Source: CAYVUB01 sp964454675 (lineage in GTDB: Bacteria; Bacteroidota; Bacteroidia; Flavobacteriales; Flavobacteriaceae). From it: a stretch of 64,000 nucleotides of DNA. Shown one piece after another: positions 9,862-19,103 of the stretch. The translations under genes were made by a program, and so were the position numbers. The notes under the pieces are model-generated. The model was not told the DNA's origin. It saw nothing but the letters and a program-made list of their open reading frames with translations, and did not search any database. The stretch spans positions 12,760-76,759 of the forward strand of contig CAYVUB010000011.1 in assembly GCA_964454675.1 (NCBI GenBank). The letters are read 5' to 3'. Numbering within the stretch: position 1 is the first letter of the stretch; each line of letters opens with the position of its first letter.

Positions 9862-11739
9862 ATGGACAAAACGAAATTGACTCTTTTCACGCTTGTATTG
9901 ACACTTTGTTTTGGATGTAAGGACAAACCAAAACAGACCGAAGAATCCACTATGATTAAATCTGAATTAAAGAAAAAAGAAGTTGTATATCAAGTATTCA
10001 CACGTTTATTCGGAAACACCAATACTACCAACAAACCCTGGGGAACCATTGAAGAAAACGGCGTTGGGAAATTCAATGATTTCACAGATAAAGCGTTGAA
10101 GGAAATCAAAGATTTAGGTGTCACACACATTTGGTACACAGGTGTACCGCACCACGATGTGATTACAGATTACACCGCTTTTGGAATTTCAAACGACGAC
10201 CCTGATGTGGTTAAAGGCCGTGCCGGTTCGCCGTATGCCGTGAAAGATTACTACAATGTGAATCCGGATTTAGCAGAAAATGTTGAAAACCGCTTGCAGG
10301 AATTTGAAGCTCTTATTAAGCGTACTCATAATGCGGGACTCAAAGTGTTGATTGATATTGTGCCAAACCACGTCGCGAGAAATTACAAAGGGTTGACAAA
10401 TCCGCAAGGTGTTAAAGACTTTGGCGCAGATGATGACACTTCGGTTACGTATCACATCAACAACAATTTTTATTACAATCCCGGAGAAGCCTTTCGAGTG
10501 CCGCAATGGAAAGAAAATTACCAACCGCTTGGTGGCGAAAAACACGCATCAGTTGATGGTAAGTTTGAGGAAAATCCTGCAAAATGGACAGGAAACGGTT
10601 CCCGATTATCACAACCCGATTTTTATGATTGGTATGAAACCGTAAAAATCAATTATGGTGTATCGCCGGATGGTAAAAAAGATTTTGACGAATTACCTGA
10701 AGGATTTGAAAACGAAGATTACAAAGCACATTTTGAATTCTGGAAAGACAAAACCGTCCCAAATTCGTGGGTGAAATTTAAAGACATTGCTTTATACTGG
10801 ATTGATAAAGGTGTTGACGGTTTCCGATTTGATATGGCAGAAATGGTGCCTGTAGAGTTTTGGAGTTATATGAATTCCGCCATAAAAATGAAAAATCCTG
10901 AGGCGTTTTTATTGGCAGAAGTGTATCAGCCACATTTGTATCGCGATTATATCAAAAAAGGAAAAATGGACTATTTGTATGATAAAGTTCAATTGTACGA
11001 TACCATCAAACACGTGATGCAAGGTCATGGCAAAACCGATAATATCCCGCCAATTCAAGAGGATTTAAAAGATATTGAACATCACATGCTTCACTTTTTG
11101 GAGAATCACGACGAACAGCGAATTGCCAGTCCGGATTTTGCAGGAAATGCCTTAAAAGGAAAACCGGCAATGGTGGTTTCAACAACGATAAGCACATCGC
11201 CGACTTTGGTGTATTTTGGTCAGGAGTTTGGCGAACCGGGCAATGAAAATGCAGGATTCGGAAAACCAACCCGAACTTCTATTTTTGATTATGTGGGCGT
11301 GCCAAGTTACCAGCGTTGGGTCAATAACAAACAATTTGACGGAGGTCAATCAACCGAAGACGAAAAGAGTTTGCGTGATTTTTACAAACGTCTGCTCAAT
11401 TTTACCATCAACAGTAATGCATTGGCAGGAAATTACAGGGATATTCATACATTCAACCGCGAAAACACACAAAATTATACCGATAAAGTAATGTCTTATG
11501 CTCGTTGGAGTGATGATGAAAAATTACTCATTGTTTCAAATTTTGAAGAAAACACCCATTCATTTGAATTAAAACTTCCCGAAAATCTTGTTCAAACGTG
11601 GAACTTAAAAAACGGAACGTATCAGCTTAAAGATGTGCTTTACGGACAATACACATCACAATTAAAAGTAAGTAACGGTCAGGCAAATATTCAAATTCAG
11701 CTTAACCCATTGGAATCATTTATTTTAAAATTACAATAA
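9862..11739 (+). CDS. Alpha-amylase family (GH13) lipoprotein
   Basis: A 625-residue protein with a lipoprotein signal (LTLCFGC, Cys at residue 19), so lipid-anchored. The GH13 barrel carries D324 in GFRFDMAEM as nucleophile, E353 in LLAEVYQ as acid/base and D417 in LENHDEQR. The sequence between beta3 and the catalytic region is long, and a C-terminal beta domain begins near residue 525. Lipoproteins in Bacteroidota often reach the cell surface, as SusG does, which would let the enzyme attack starch outside, but its location is inferred. It is one of three GH13 lipoproteins in tandem that differ in length (625, 471, 550), so they are not recent copies. Confidence 0.88.
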   Translation: MDKTKLTLFTLVLTLCFGCKDKPKQTEESTMIKSELKKKEVVYQVFTRLFGNTNTTNKPWGTIEENGVGKFNDFTDKALKEIKDLGVTHIWYTGVPHHDVITDYTAFGISNDDPDVVKGRAGSPYAVKDYYNVNPDLAENVENRLQEFEALIKRTHNAGLKVLIDIVPNHVARNYKGLTNPQGVKDFGADDDTSVTYHINNNFYYNPGEAFRVPQWKENYQPLGGEKHASVDGKFEENPAKWTGNGSRLSQPDFYDWYETVKINYGVSPDGKKDFDELPEGFENEDYKAHFEFWKDKTVPNSWVKFKDIALYWIDKGVDGFRFDMAEMVPVEFWSYMNSAIKMKNPEAFLLAEVYQPHLYRDYIKKGKMDYLYDKVQLYDTIKHVMQGHGKTDNIPPIQEDLKDIEHHMLHFLENHDEQRIASPDFAGNALKGKPAMVVSTTISTSPTLVYFGQEFGEPGNENAGFGKPTRTSIFDYVGVPSYQRWVNNKQFDGGQSTEDEKSLRDFYKRLLNFTINSNALAGNYRDIHTFNRENTQNYTDKVMSYARWSDDEKLLIVSNFEENTHSFELKLPENLVQTWNLKNGTYQLKDVLYGQYTSQLKVSNGQANIQIQLNPLESFILKLQ

Positions 11740-11800
11740 AATGAAACGCTCATGTACAAAAATTCTTTATACATAATAAGAGCATGCTTATGAGCGTTGC

Positions 11801-11822
11801 ACCTGTCTGCCGACAGGCAGGT
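11801..11822. repeat. Short near-palindrome CCTGTCTGCCGACAGGCAGG
   Basis: A GC-rich near-palindrome in the 115-bp gap between two GH13 genes. Related copies are at 14991-15010 and 63893-63913, always intergenic. Confidence 0.6.
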
Positions 11823-11854
11823 CTGACCTTTGAAAAACAAATAAATATAATCAG

Positions 11855-13270
11855 ATGAAAAAACTATTAGTGATGGCAGTTGTTTTCGGTATGGTTGTGT
11901 CGTGTAAAAACGATGCTAAAACACCGGAACAATTCACAGAACAAGCCCCAAAAACCATTGCGCCGTTAACGGACGATATTTTGGAAACGGCAGTTATTTA
12001 TGAAGTAAATATACGTCAGTATTCGCCCGAAGGCAGTTTTGTTGCGTTTACCAAAGATATTCCGCAGTTAAAGCAATTGGGTGTCAAAGTGATTTGGGTG
12101 ATGCCTGTATTTCCTATTTCAGAAACCAAACGCAAAGCTACCAACGGTAAGTTTACTTCCGAATTACCCGAAGAAGAACGAGCCAAATATTTAGGAAGTT
12201 ATTATGCTGTAACCGATTTTACCAAGATAAATCCCGAGTTTGGAACTATTGAAGATTTCAGAGAATTGGTAAAAACGGCGCACGATAACGACATTTACGT
12301 GATTTTGGATTGGGTGCCAAACCACACAGGTTGGGATCACGTTTGGATAAAAGAACATCCGGAATACTATTCAAAAAATGAAGCCGGAGATATCATTCAT
12401 CCCGAAGGAACCGATTGGACCGATGTTGCCGACTTAAATTACGACAATCAGGATATGCGCAAAGAGATGATTGCCGATATGCTGTATTGGATTGAAAAAG
12501 AAAATATCGATGGATTTCGCTGTGATGTAGCAGGAGGCGTGCCTATAGATTTTTGGGAGCAAGCCATTCCGCAGTTGCGTGAAAAGAAACCGCTGTTTAT
12601 GCTGGCAGAAGCATCGGAAGCAGAATTGTTAAAAGACGATTTGTTTGATATGTGTTACGGTTGGGGATTTCATCATTTGATGAAAGATTTGGCTCAGGGC
12701 AAGAAAACTTTGAAAGATTTTGACGCATATTTTGAAAAACGCTTTACGGATTATGGAGATGATGATATCCTTATGAATTTTGTTACCAATCACGATGAAA
12801 ATTCCTGGAGCGGCACCATTAAAGAGCACATGGGTGATGCATCAGGTCTGATGACGGTTTTGAACTATGCAGTTCCGGGAATGCCATTGGTTTATTCCGG
12901 ACAGGAATACGGACTGAATCACAGATTGAAATTTTTTGAAAAAGATTCCATCCCGAAAACCAAAGGAGATGAATGGCTTCTGTTGGAAAAGCTCGGACAG
13001 CTTAAAAATACCAATGTCGCATTGAATGGCGGCAAGCAAAAAGCAGATTTCAAGATAGAAACGACTTCCAATGCATCTGTTTTGAAATTCGTCAGAGAAA
13101 AGGATGGCGTGAAATTAACCTTTATCGGGAACGTTTCAAACACCCAACAATCCCAAAAACAATTGCTTGAAGGCAGCTTTCGTGATGCGTTTTCCAATGC
13201 GGACGAAACCTATCAGGCAGATGATACGGTTACTTTAAAACCTTGGGAGTATAAGTTATTAATACAGTAA
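11855..13270 (+). CDS. Alpha-amylase family (GH13) lipoprotein, short form
   Basis: A 471-residue protein with a lipoprotein signal (MVVSC, Cys at residue 17). The compact GH13 barrel has D224 in GFRCDVAGG, E252 in MLAEASE and D314 in VTNHDENS, followed by a short C-terminal beta domain, so it appears catalytically complete. It starts after a 115-bp gap containing a palindromic repeat and is separated from the next GH13 gene by only 2 bp, so those two are co-transcribed. It probably hydrolyses maltodextrins at the periplasmic or outer face of a membrane; the substrate is not specified by the sequence. Confidence 0.88.
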   Translation: MKKLLVMAVVFGMVVSCKNDAKTPEQFTEQAPKTIAPLTDDILETAVIYEVNIRQYSPEGSFVAFTKDIPQLKQLGVKVIWVMPVFPISETKRKATNGKFTSELPEEERAKYLGSYYAVTDFTKINPEFGTIEDFRELVKTAHDNDIYVILDWVPNHTGWDHVWIKEHPEYYSKNEAGDIIHPEGTDWTDVADLNYDNQDMRKEMIADMLYWIEKENIDGFRCDVAGGVPIDFWEQAIPQLREKKPLFMLAEASEAELLKDDLFDMCYGWGFHHLMKDLAQGKKTLKDFDAYFEKRFTDYGDDDILMNFVTNHDENSWSGTIKEHMGDASGLMTVLNYAVPGMPLVYSGQEYGLNHRLKFFEKDSIPKTKGDEWLLLEKLGQLKNTNVALNGGKQKADFKIETTSNASVLKFVREKDGVKLTFIGNVSNTQQSQKQLLEGSFRDAFSNADETYQADDTVTLKPWEYKLLIQ

Positions 13271-13272
13271 TT

Positions 13273-14925
13273 ATGATGAAAAAATTAAGTATTCTTTTAA
13301 TCTTGATGATTGTTTTTAATTGTCAGGATAAAGACAAAAAAAACCAGGAAAAAACGCCATTTGTCTGGGAGGGTGCCAATATGTATTTTTTATTGACAGA
13401 CAGATTTCACAATGGCGATACATCAAATGATGTGAATTTTGACCGAACCAAAGAAACCGCCGTTTTGCGAGGTTTTGAAGGTGGCGATATCAAAGGAATT
13501 ACTCAAAAAATCGAAGAAGGCTATTTTACCAATTTAGGAATCAACGCCATTTGGATGACGCCTGTTGTGGAGCAAATTCACGGTGGTACTGATGAAGGCA
13601 CAGGAATTACTTATGGATTTCACGGGTATTGGACTAAAGACTGGACGGCTTTAGACCCGAATTTTGGTACCAAAGATGATTTAAAGCAATTGGTTAAAGT
13701 TGCACACGGTAAAGGCATCAGAATTGTGCTTGATGCGGTAATCAATCACACTGGTCCGGTGACTAATATTGACACCGTCTGGCCGGAAGATTGGGTGCGC
13801 ACAAGTCCGCAATGTACGTATGATACTTATGAAAATACAACGGCTTGCACTTTGGTAAAAAACCTTCCGGATATAAAAACCGAAAGCAATCAGCAAGTCG
13901 AATTACCACCGCAATTGGCTGAAAAATGGAAAGCCGAAGGCAGATATGAACAGGAAACAGCTGAGTTGGATGCGTTTTTTGAACGAACAGGATATCCGCG
14001 TGCGCCAAGGTTTTACATCATAAAATGGTTGACAGATTATATCACAGAATTTGGAATTGACGGCTACAGGGTTGATACCGTAAAGCATACCGAAGAATAC
14101 GTGTGGCAGGAATTTAAAAATGAATGTGATTACGCTTTCGCGGAATTTAAAAAGAACAACCCGGATAAAGTTTTGGATGACAACGATTTTTATTTGGTTG
14201 GCGAAGTGTATAATTACGCTATTAGCGCTGGAAAAGCTTTTGATTTTGGAGATAAAAAAGTCAACTATTTCGATAATGCTTTTCATAGTTTAATCAATTT
14301 TGAGTTCAAATGGAATGCTGTGCAACAAGATTATGAAACCTTGTTTAGAAACTATTCCGATAAATTGCACGGCGATTTGCAAGGTTTCGGCGTTTTGAAT
14401 TATTTAAGTTCGCACGATGACGGGCAACCTTATGACGCAAAGCGTGAAAAACCTTATGAAACAGCAACCAAGCTGTTATTGTCGCCAGGAACATCACAAG
14501 TATATTATGGTGATGAATCTGCACGTTCATTGATAATTGAAGGAACCGTTGGCGATGCGACGTTGCGTTCTTTTATGAATTGGGATGATGTAGCCAATAA
14601 TGAAACCACTAAAGCAATCTTAACACATTGGCAAAAACTGGGACAATTCAGAGCCAATCATCCTGCGGTTGGTGCCGGTATTCATCAAATGATAACCCAA
14701 GCGCCATATACGTTTTACAGAAGTTTTACAAAAGGTGATTTTAAAGATTTGGTGGTAATTGGTTTGGAACTGCCCAAAGGTTCAAAAACCATTGATGTCT
14801 CTAAAGTTTTTAAGGATGATGAAATGCTTCACGATGCTTATTCGCACCAAGACCTAAAAGTGGTTGATGGTAAAGTGACTTTGAGTTCGGATTTTGATAT
14901 GGTTTTGTTGGAGAAGAAGCGTTAG
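13273..14925 (+). CDS. Alpha-amylase family (GH13) lipoprotein, third
   Basis: A 550-residue protein, start at 13273 or the next codon (13276), with a lipoprotein signal ending IVFNC. The barrel begins at VWEGANMYFLLTDRFHNGD, typical for GH13. Catalytic residues are D268 in GYRVDTVKH, E311 in LVGEVYN and D382 in LSSHDDGQ. An insertion containing four or more charged turns lies between beta3 and beta4 (about residues 165-250). As the last gene of the locus it ends 164 bp before an unrelated GAF gene, with a palindromic repeat in the gap. It probably works with the other exported amylases on starch fragments. Confidence 0.88.
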   Translation: MMKKLSILLILMIVFNCQDKDKKNQEKTPFVWEGANMYFLLTDRFHNGDTSNDVNFDRTKETAVLRGFEGGDIKGITQKIEEGYFTNLGINAIWMTPVVEQIHGGTDEGTGITYGFHGYWTKDWTALDPNFGTKDDLKQLVKVAHGKGIRIVLDAVINHTGPVTNIDTVWPEDWVRTSPQCTYDTYENTTACTLVKNLPDIKTESNQQVELPPQLAEKWKAEGRYEQETAELDAFFERTGYPRAPRFYIIKWLTDYITEFGIDGYRVDTVKHTEEYVWQEFKNECDYAFAEFKKNNPDKVLDDNDFYLVGEVYNYAISAGKAFDFGDKKVNYFDNAFHSLINFEFKWNAVQQDYETLFRNYSDKLHGDLQGFGVLNYLSSHDDGQPYDAKREKPYETATKLLLSPGTSQVYYGDESARSLIIEGTVGDATLRSFMNWDDVANNETTKAILTHWQKLGQFRANHPAVGAGIHQMITQAPYTFYRSFTKGDFKDLVVIGLELPKGSKTIDVSKVFKDDEMLHDAYSHQDLKVVDGKVTLSSDFDMVLLEKKR

Positions 14926-14990
14926 AAAATATTTATCTAAATCGTTTCAGTATAAAATGGTTTAGTAATAATTAGTGTTAATTCGTGAAA

Positions 14991-15010
14991 CCTGCCTGCC
15001 GGTAGGCAGG
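14991..15010. repeat. Short palindrome CCTGCCTGCCGGTAGGCAGG
   Basis: Second copy of the GC-rich palindrome, arms CCTGCCT/GGCAGG with one mismatch, downstream of the last amylase gene. It lacks a T-run, so it is not a clear terminator. Confidence 0.6.
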
Positions 15011-15063
15011 TTAGTGTCTCATGTTAGGTTTTTATAACTTTACAGACTAATCGTTATATTTTG

Positions 15064-15071
15064 TAACTTTG
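15064..15071 (+). promoter_or_regulatory. -7 box TAACTTTG ahead of the GAF gene
   Basis: A perfect TAnnTTTG match 18 bases before the ATG at 15090. No clear TTTG -33 box is seen at the usual spacing. Confidence 0.42.
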
Positions 15072-15089
15072 TGTTTCATTAATTAACCA

Positions 15090-17459
15090 ATGACCGATTT
15101 TAACGACCATATTTATTCCCCACTTTCAATAAACATCAGTTTTCATAGATTGTTTGATTTCTACCAACAATTTGAGCAAAGTGATGATGTGTTTATAGCA
15201 AATAAGGCAAAGCATATTTTAAATATAAAAAAGGATTTTCCTGTTTTAAATGAAGGATTTTCCGACGTCACTTTATTAGAAACCTATAAAAACGAAATTC
15301 ATTATTTACTGCAAGATGCGTTCAGCCCCATTTTGACCCATAACGAAATTAAATCTGCATCTATTCCGTTTCAAGATGTGATTTTTAATAGTTCGGAACG
15401 TTTCAAAAAAATCATCAAAGAAGCCGGTTCTGATTTTGAGTTAAAAATGATGGATGTGCCAAATGATGAAATGTACATTATGGCCTGTGCCGTCATCCTT
15501 AATTTTTGTTATGGCTATGATTTGAATTTCAAGCGCCCGTTTTTTTATGAAATTCCAGACGCGGATGGTATTATGCGGTATTACAAATTGACCTATAATG
15601 CCGATTTTGCAGATATTGTTCCAACAGAAAACGCTCCCAAAATAACCCGACAAGATTTTGATGAACTTATTGATAGTTTTGATGATATAGACCTTTGGAA
15701 ATCAAAATTTCCACCAAACAGCTATCAATTTAAGGGTTTTGTGATATCCAATATGTTTGATGTGACTGAAGACCAATCTATTTCAAATATTAAATCGAAA
15801 TTGATTTCAGATATTAATCCGTTAGAACGTCATTTGGCGGACGATTTTCATCAAATTTTTCAGTCGCTTTTAAGAATCAAAGATCTAAAAGTCGGGTTTT
15901 CTATTTTCAATAAAGAAGACCAAACTTTTGAGCGCATTCACGGAAAAGGCATCGAGAGTTTCTTGTTGCACGATTCAGAAATTGAAGAATGTTCCAGTGC
16001 GCTGTGCGAAGAAACCTATCATAAACTGATTGTTAAAAAGCAATTCATCTCTGTTTCAGATATTGATAAATTTTGTACTATAGAAGAAGGTAATGAGCTT
16101 GATGTGTTAAAAAACCAAGGCATTAAAAGTGCTATTTTGGCACCAATTGCCGATGGTGATGAATTGCTCGGTATTTTGGAAATCGTGTCAGAACAACCAA
16201 AAGTCCTCAATAGCGTTAATGCCAATAAGTTATCGGATGTGATGCCGTTTATCATTGCATCCATCAAGCGTGCCAAGCGTGAAGAAAATAATTTGATCGA
16301 GGCCATTATCCAACAGGAATGTACATCAATTCATCCAAGTGTTTATTGGAAATTTGAAAAGGCCGCAAGACAATTCCTTAAAGAAAAACAACAATCGGGC
16401 AATCAGGTAACGTTCAATAAAATTGTGTTTGAAAAAGTCTATCCGTTGTTTGGGCAAATGGACGTTAAAGGCTCATCTGAAGCGCGAAATCTTGCCACAC
16501 AAAAAGATTTGTCATTACAGCTTAAATTGGTTTCTGAAATTTCAGAAGACTTAATTGCTTTATATCATTTACCTATTTACGAGCAGTTAAAGTTTCAAGT
16601 AGATGATTATTTGTTAGAGCTCGATTCCCATTTCAGGGTTGACAGCGAACAAAAAATAGCGTCATTTTTAAAGAATGATATTGAACCTTTATTCAGGTTT
16701 TTAGCGGAGAAAGATGAAAATATAAAAGAAGCAATTGACAGTTATTTCAGTAAAATTGATGATGATTTAGATGTGATTTATTTCCACAGAAAACATTATG
16801 ATGATACGATTGCTCTGATAAACAAAAATATGTCGGCTTTGCTTGATGATAAGCAAGTGGAAGCTCAAGCGATGTACCCGCATTATTTTGAGCGTTTCAA
16901 AACCGATGGCGTAGAACACAATATGTACATTGGCGAATCTATCACTAAGGAAGAAAGTTTCAACGCTGTTTATTTATATAATTTAAGATTGTGGCAACTT
17001 CAGGTAATGTGCGAAATGGAAAATACCTTTTATCAGCATCAAAACCAGTATCCCATAGCCTTGGATGTTGCTTCAATGATATTGGTATTCAATCAGCCTT
17101 TGTCTATCCGTTTTAGAATGGATGAAAAACAATTTGACGTTGACGGCACTTACAATGCACGATATGAAGTGGTTAAAAAACGTGTTGATAAAGCCGTAAT
17201 TAAAGGTACAAACGAGCGTGTAACCCAAAAAGGAAAAATCACGGTCATTTATTCTCAAAAACAAGATGAGACAGAATATTTGAAGTATGTCAAATTCTTA
17301 CAGTCCAAACACTTACTTTCTGAAACTATTGAAATTGTAGAACTTGAAGACCTTCAAGGTGTTACGGGACTGAAAGCCATTCGTGTACCTATTTTATACC
17401 ACAAATCTGAAGACGATAAAGCGTTTTACACCTATGAGGATTTGTTGGCGACCTTATAA
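15090..17459 (+). CDS. Large GAF-domain protein of unknown function
   Basis: A 789-residue cytoplasmic protein without signal peptide or membrane segments. Residues ~235-400 look like a GAF sensor domain (ISNIKSKLISDINPLERHL through AILAPIADGDELLGILEIVS, the usual last strands). The N-terminal 230 residues and the C-terminal half (acidic, helical) match nothing I recognise; related flavobacterial proteins are annotated only as GAF-domain proteins. No kinase, phosphodiesterase or cyclase motif is visible, so it could be a ligand sensor acting by protein contact. The gene is convergent with the HD/Pycsar-effector fusion, with just 9 bp between the stop codons. Whether the two act together is unknown. 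Confidence 0.7.
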   Translation: MTDFNDHIYSPLSINISFHRLFDFYQQFEQSDDVFIANKAKHILNIKKDFPVLNEGFSDVTLLETYKNEIHYLLQDAFSPILTHNEIKSASIPFQDVIFNSSERFKKIIKEAGSDFELKMMDVPNDEMYIMACAVILNFCYGYDLNFKRPFFYEIPDADGIMRYYKLTYNADFADIVPTENAPKITRQDFDELIDSFDDIDLWKSKFPPNSYQFKGFVISNMFDVTEDQSISNIKSKLISDINPLERHLADDFHQIFQSLLRIKDLKVGFSIFNKEDQTFERIHGKGIESFLLHDSEIEECSSALCEETYHKLIVKKQFISVSDIDKFCTIEEGNELDVLKNQGIKSAILAPIADGDELLGILEIVSEQPKVLNSVNANKLSDVMPFIIASIKRAKREENNLIEAIIQQECTSIHPSVYWKFEKAARQFLKEKQQSGNQVTFNKIVFEKVYPLFGQMDVKGSSEARNLATQKDLSLQLKLVSEISEDLIALYHLPIYEQLKFQVDDYLLELDSHFRVDSEQKIASFLKNDIEPLFRFLAEKDENIKEAIDSYFSKIDDDLDVIYFHRKHYDDTIALINKNMSALLDDKQVEAQAMYPHYFERFKTDGVEHNMYIGESITKEESFNAVYLYNLRLWQLQVMCEMENTFYQHQNQYPIALDVASMILVFNQPLSIRFRMDEKQFDVDGTYNARYEVVKKRVDKAVIKGTNERVTQKGKITVIYSQKQDETEYLKYVKFLQSKHLLSETIEIVELEDLQGVTGLKAIRVPILYHKSEDDKAFYTYEDLLATL

Positions 17460-17468
17460 TCATAAAAA

Positions 17469-18719
17469 TTAAAAATCTAGTGTAACAAAATCGACTTGCT
17501 CATAAACTACCACATTTTTCTTTTTCGGCTCTTTGGTTTGCCCTTTGGATGCTATGGCAAAAGCCAAAACCGAAACCACGGTTCCAATCATAAAACAGGT
17601 ATAAGTCAAACGCAATAGCTTATATTTTCTGTCCAATACTTTTCCCAGATAATACAAATCTTTGGTCAGCGTGCTCTGCATATAGTCTTTGTCTTTTATC
17701 AACTCGCCAACAGCCCATTCAAAATCTTTGAGTTCCATTTTATGGAAATTTCCAAAAAAGGCCAGATTCACATTTTTGTTTTCAACATCTTCTTTGGTAA
17801 ATTTTCCACTTGTCACATTTGGCCGTGTTGCCAGTACAGACAATATCATTGACACCACGCTTGAAAAGGTAAAAATAGCTGTAGGAATTATCAAATATGC
17901 ATTTGACGGACTGTCCAATTTTGAAATCAGATTCGATAAAACCAACGAAATGATTATGGCATTTACAGACAGTAAAATATTGGCTTTGGTATCTGCAATA
18001 TCACTAAGCTTTATGTGGTTTCGCAAGGCAACCCTGTAAAATGTCTGCACACCTCTATCGGGACTTTCATTTTTGTATTGTGCTTTGTATTTGGCTTTGA
18101 GTTGCTCATTTTTCCGTTTTTCTTCCCGTTTATGTTTCTCGTTTATCAGGTTTTTAAGATGTTCTTCTTTTACAGGTTGCCAGTTTTTTTGAGCATAGTC
18201 GGTATAAAACTGGTGTTTTTTCGATAAGACTTCAATGTTTTCATCACACCATTCAGAAGGAGAAAACTGCTTGATATTTTGTAATTCAAGTTCCTTTCTT
18301 AAATACTCGCTTGCTTCGTTAAAATACGCTTTTCCAAAATGTGAAGCATCAGCATCTCTAATGATTTTTTCCAATTCGTCAGTTGGCGTACCACTAAATT
18401 TGGTTGCCATAATGCATTTATTGACCGCTTCAATAACGGAATTTTCTATATGTTGTTCCTGTAAAAATTGTGTAGCTATAACGACACTTTCTTCTTCGTG
18501 ACCATCAATGGTTTTAATATAACCCGTATCGTGGAGCAAAGCCGTAAGCTCTAAAATTTCAGCATCTTCTTTATTGATGTCGGAATGTTCAATAATTTCC
18601 CTGACACTTTTTAAAACACGCTCGGTATGCGTAAAATTATGATACAGAAATGTTTGGGCTAAATGGTCTTTAAATAAATTATAAACGAAAAGTTCGGTTT
18701 TTTCTACAAGTGGAGACAT
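17469..18719 (-). CDS. HD-domain hydrolase fused to a Pycsar-type membrane effector
   Basis: A 416-residue two-part protein. Residues ~1-190 form an HD-superfamily metal phosphohydrolase: H31 in NFTHTERV, H63-D64 in LLHDTGY and D124 in IRDADASHFG are the expected metal ligands. After a charged, coiled-coil-like linker (~185-225), residues ~230-400 match the transmembrane effector domain of Pycsar antiphage systems (PycTM, formerly DUF5706): LRNHIKLSDIADTKANILL, helix ~241-262, helix ~270-295 ending VLATRP, and a last helix ~372-395. HD-PycTM fusions are known in Bacteroidota, but I do not know a proven function. No cyclase gene is adjacent. It may hydrolyse or sense a nucleotide and open or disturb the inner membrane; that is inference. 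Confidence 0.8.
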   Translation of the reverse strand: MSPLVEKTELFVYNLFKDHLAQTFLYHNFTHTERVLKSVREIIEHSDINKEDAEILELTALLHDTGYIKTIDGHEEESVVIATQFLQEQHIENSVIEAVNKCIMATKFSGTPTDELEKIIRDADASHFGKAYFNEASEYLRKELELQNIKQFSPSEWCDENIEVLSKKHQFYTDYAQKNWQPVKEEHLKNLINEKHKREEKRKNEQLKAKYKAQYKNESPDRGVQTFYRVALRNHIKLSDIADTKANILLSVNAIIISLVLSNLISKLDSPSNAYLIIPTAIFTFSSVVSMILSVLATRPNVTSGKFTKEDVENKNVNLAFFGNFHKMELKDFEWAVGELIKDKDYMQSTLTKDLYYLGKVLDRKYKLLRLTYTCFMIGTVVSVLAFAIASKGQTKEPKKKNVVVYEQVDFVTLDF

Positions 18720-18800
18720 AAGCTTTGAGTTAGGATGCGTTAGTCGGTTTTAAACATTAAAAATAACCATTAATCCACAACAATTAAAAATACTTAAAGA

Positions 18801-19022
18801 TTATTTTTCCTTGACATACTTCGCCAATTTTACACCTTTACTCACTTCAGATTTATAAGTTGAATAAATCCCTGAAGCATCAACTATTTCTTTAATTCCT
18901 GCATTTTTTATCTCTTCTGAATATTTAATTCCGAACAAATGAATCATAGTAACTTGTTCCTTTCTTGGAGCATTATCATACATATCAAATAAAATCTTAC
19001 CTAATTGTTCTGCTGTTCTCAT
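18801..19022 (-). CDS. Small conserved-looking protein, 73 aa
   Basis: Seventy-three residues beginning MRTAEQLGKILFDMYDNAPR, largely helical, with a possible helix-turn-helix character; small flavobacterial proteins of this type exist, but I do not recognise a function. It lies 81 bp upstream of the HD-Pycsar gene on the same strand, so the two may share a transcript. A -7 box, TATATTTG on the minus strand (19045-19052), lies 23 bases before its ATG, and a heptanucleotide repeat covers the -33 region. Confidence 0.6.
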   Translation of the reverse strand: MRTAEQLGKILFDMYDNAPRKEQVTMIHLFGIKYSEEIKNAGIKEIVDASGIYSTYKSEVSKGVKLAKYVKEK

Positions 19023-19044
19023 AATATAAGTTTTAAAATTTAAG

Positions 19045-19052
19045 CAAATATA
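19045..19052 (-). promoter_or_regulatory. -7 box TATATTTG for the 73-aa gene
   Basis: A perfect TAnnTTTG match reading leftward, 23 bases ahead of the start codon. The -33 position falls in the ATAAAAA repeat at 19067-19103. Confidence 0.45.
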
Positions 19053-19066
19053 TAATTTTTTATTTA

Positions 19067-19103
19067 ATAAAAAATAAAAAATAAAAAATAAAAAATAAAA
19101 AAA
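19067..19103. repeat. Heptanucleotide tandem repeat (ATAAAAA)5
   Basis: Five exact ATAAAAA units (19067-19101) plus two A. The tract lies directly upstream of the -7 box of the 73-aa gene, where changes in copy number would move or alter the -33 region by 7-bp steps. Confidence 0.85.
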
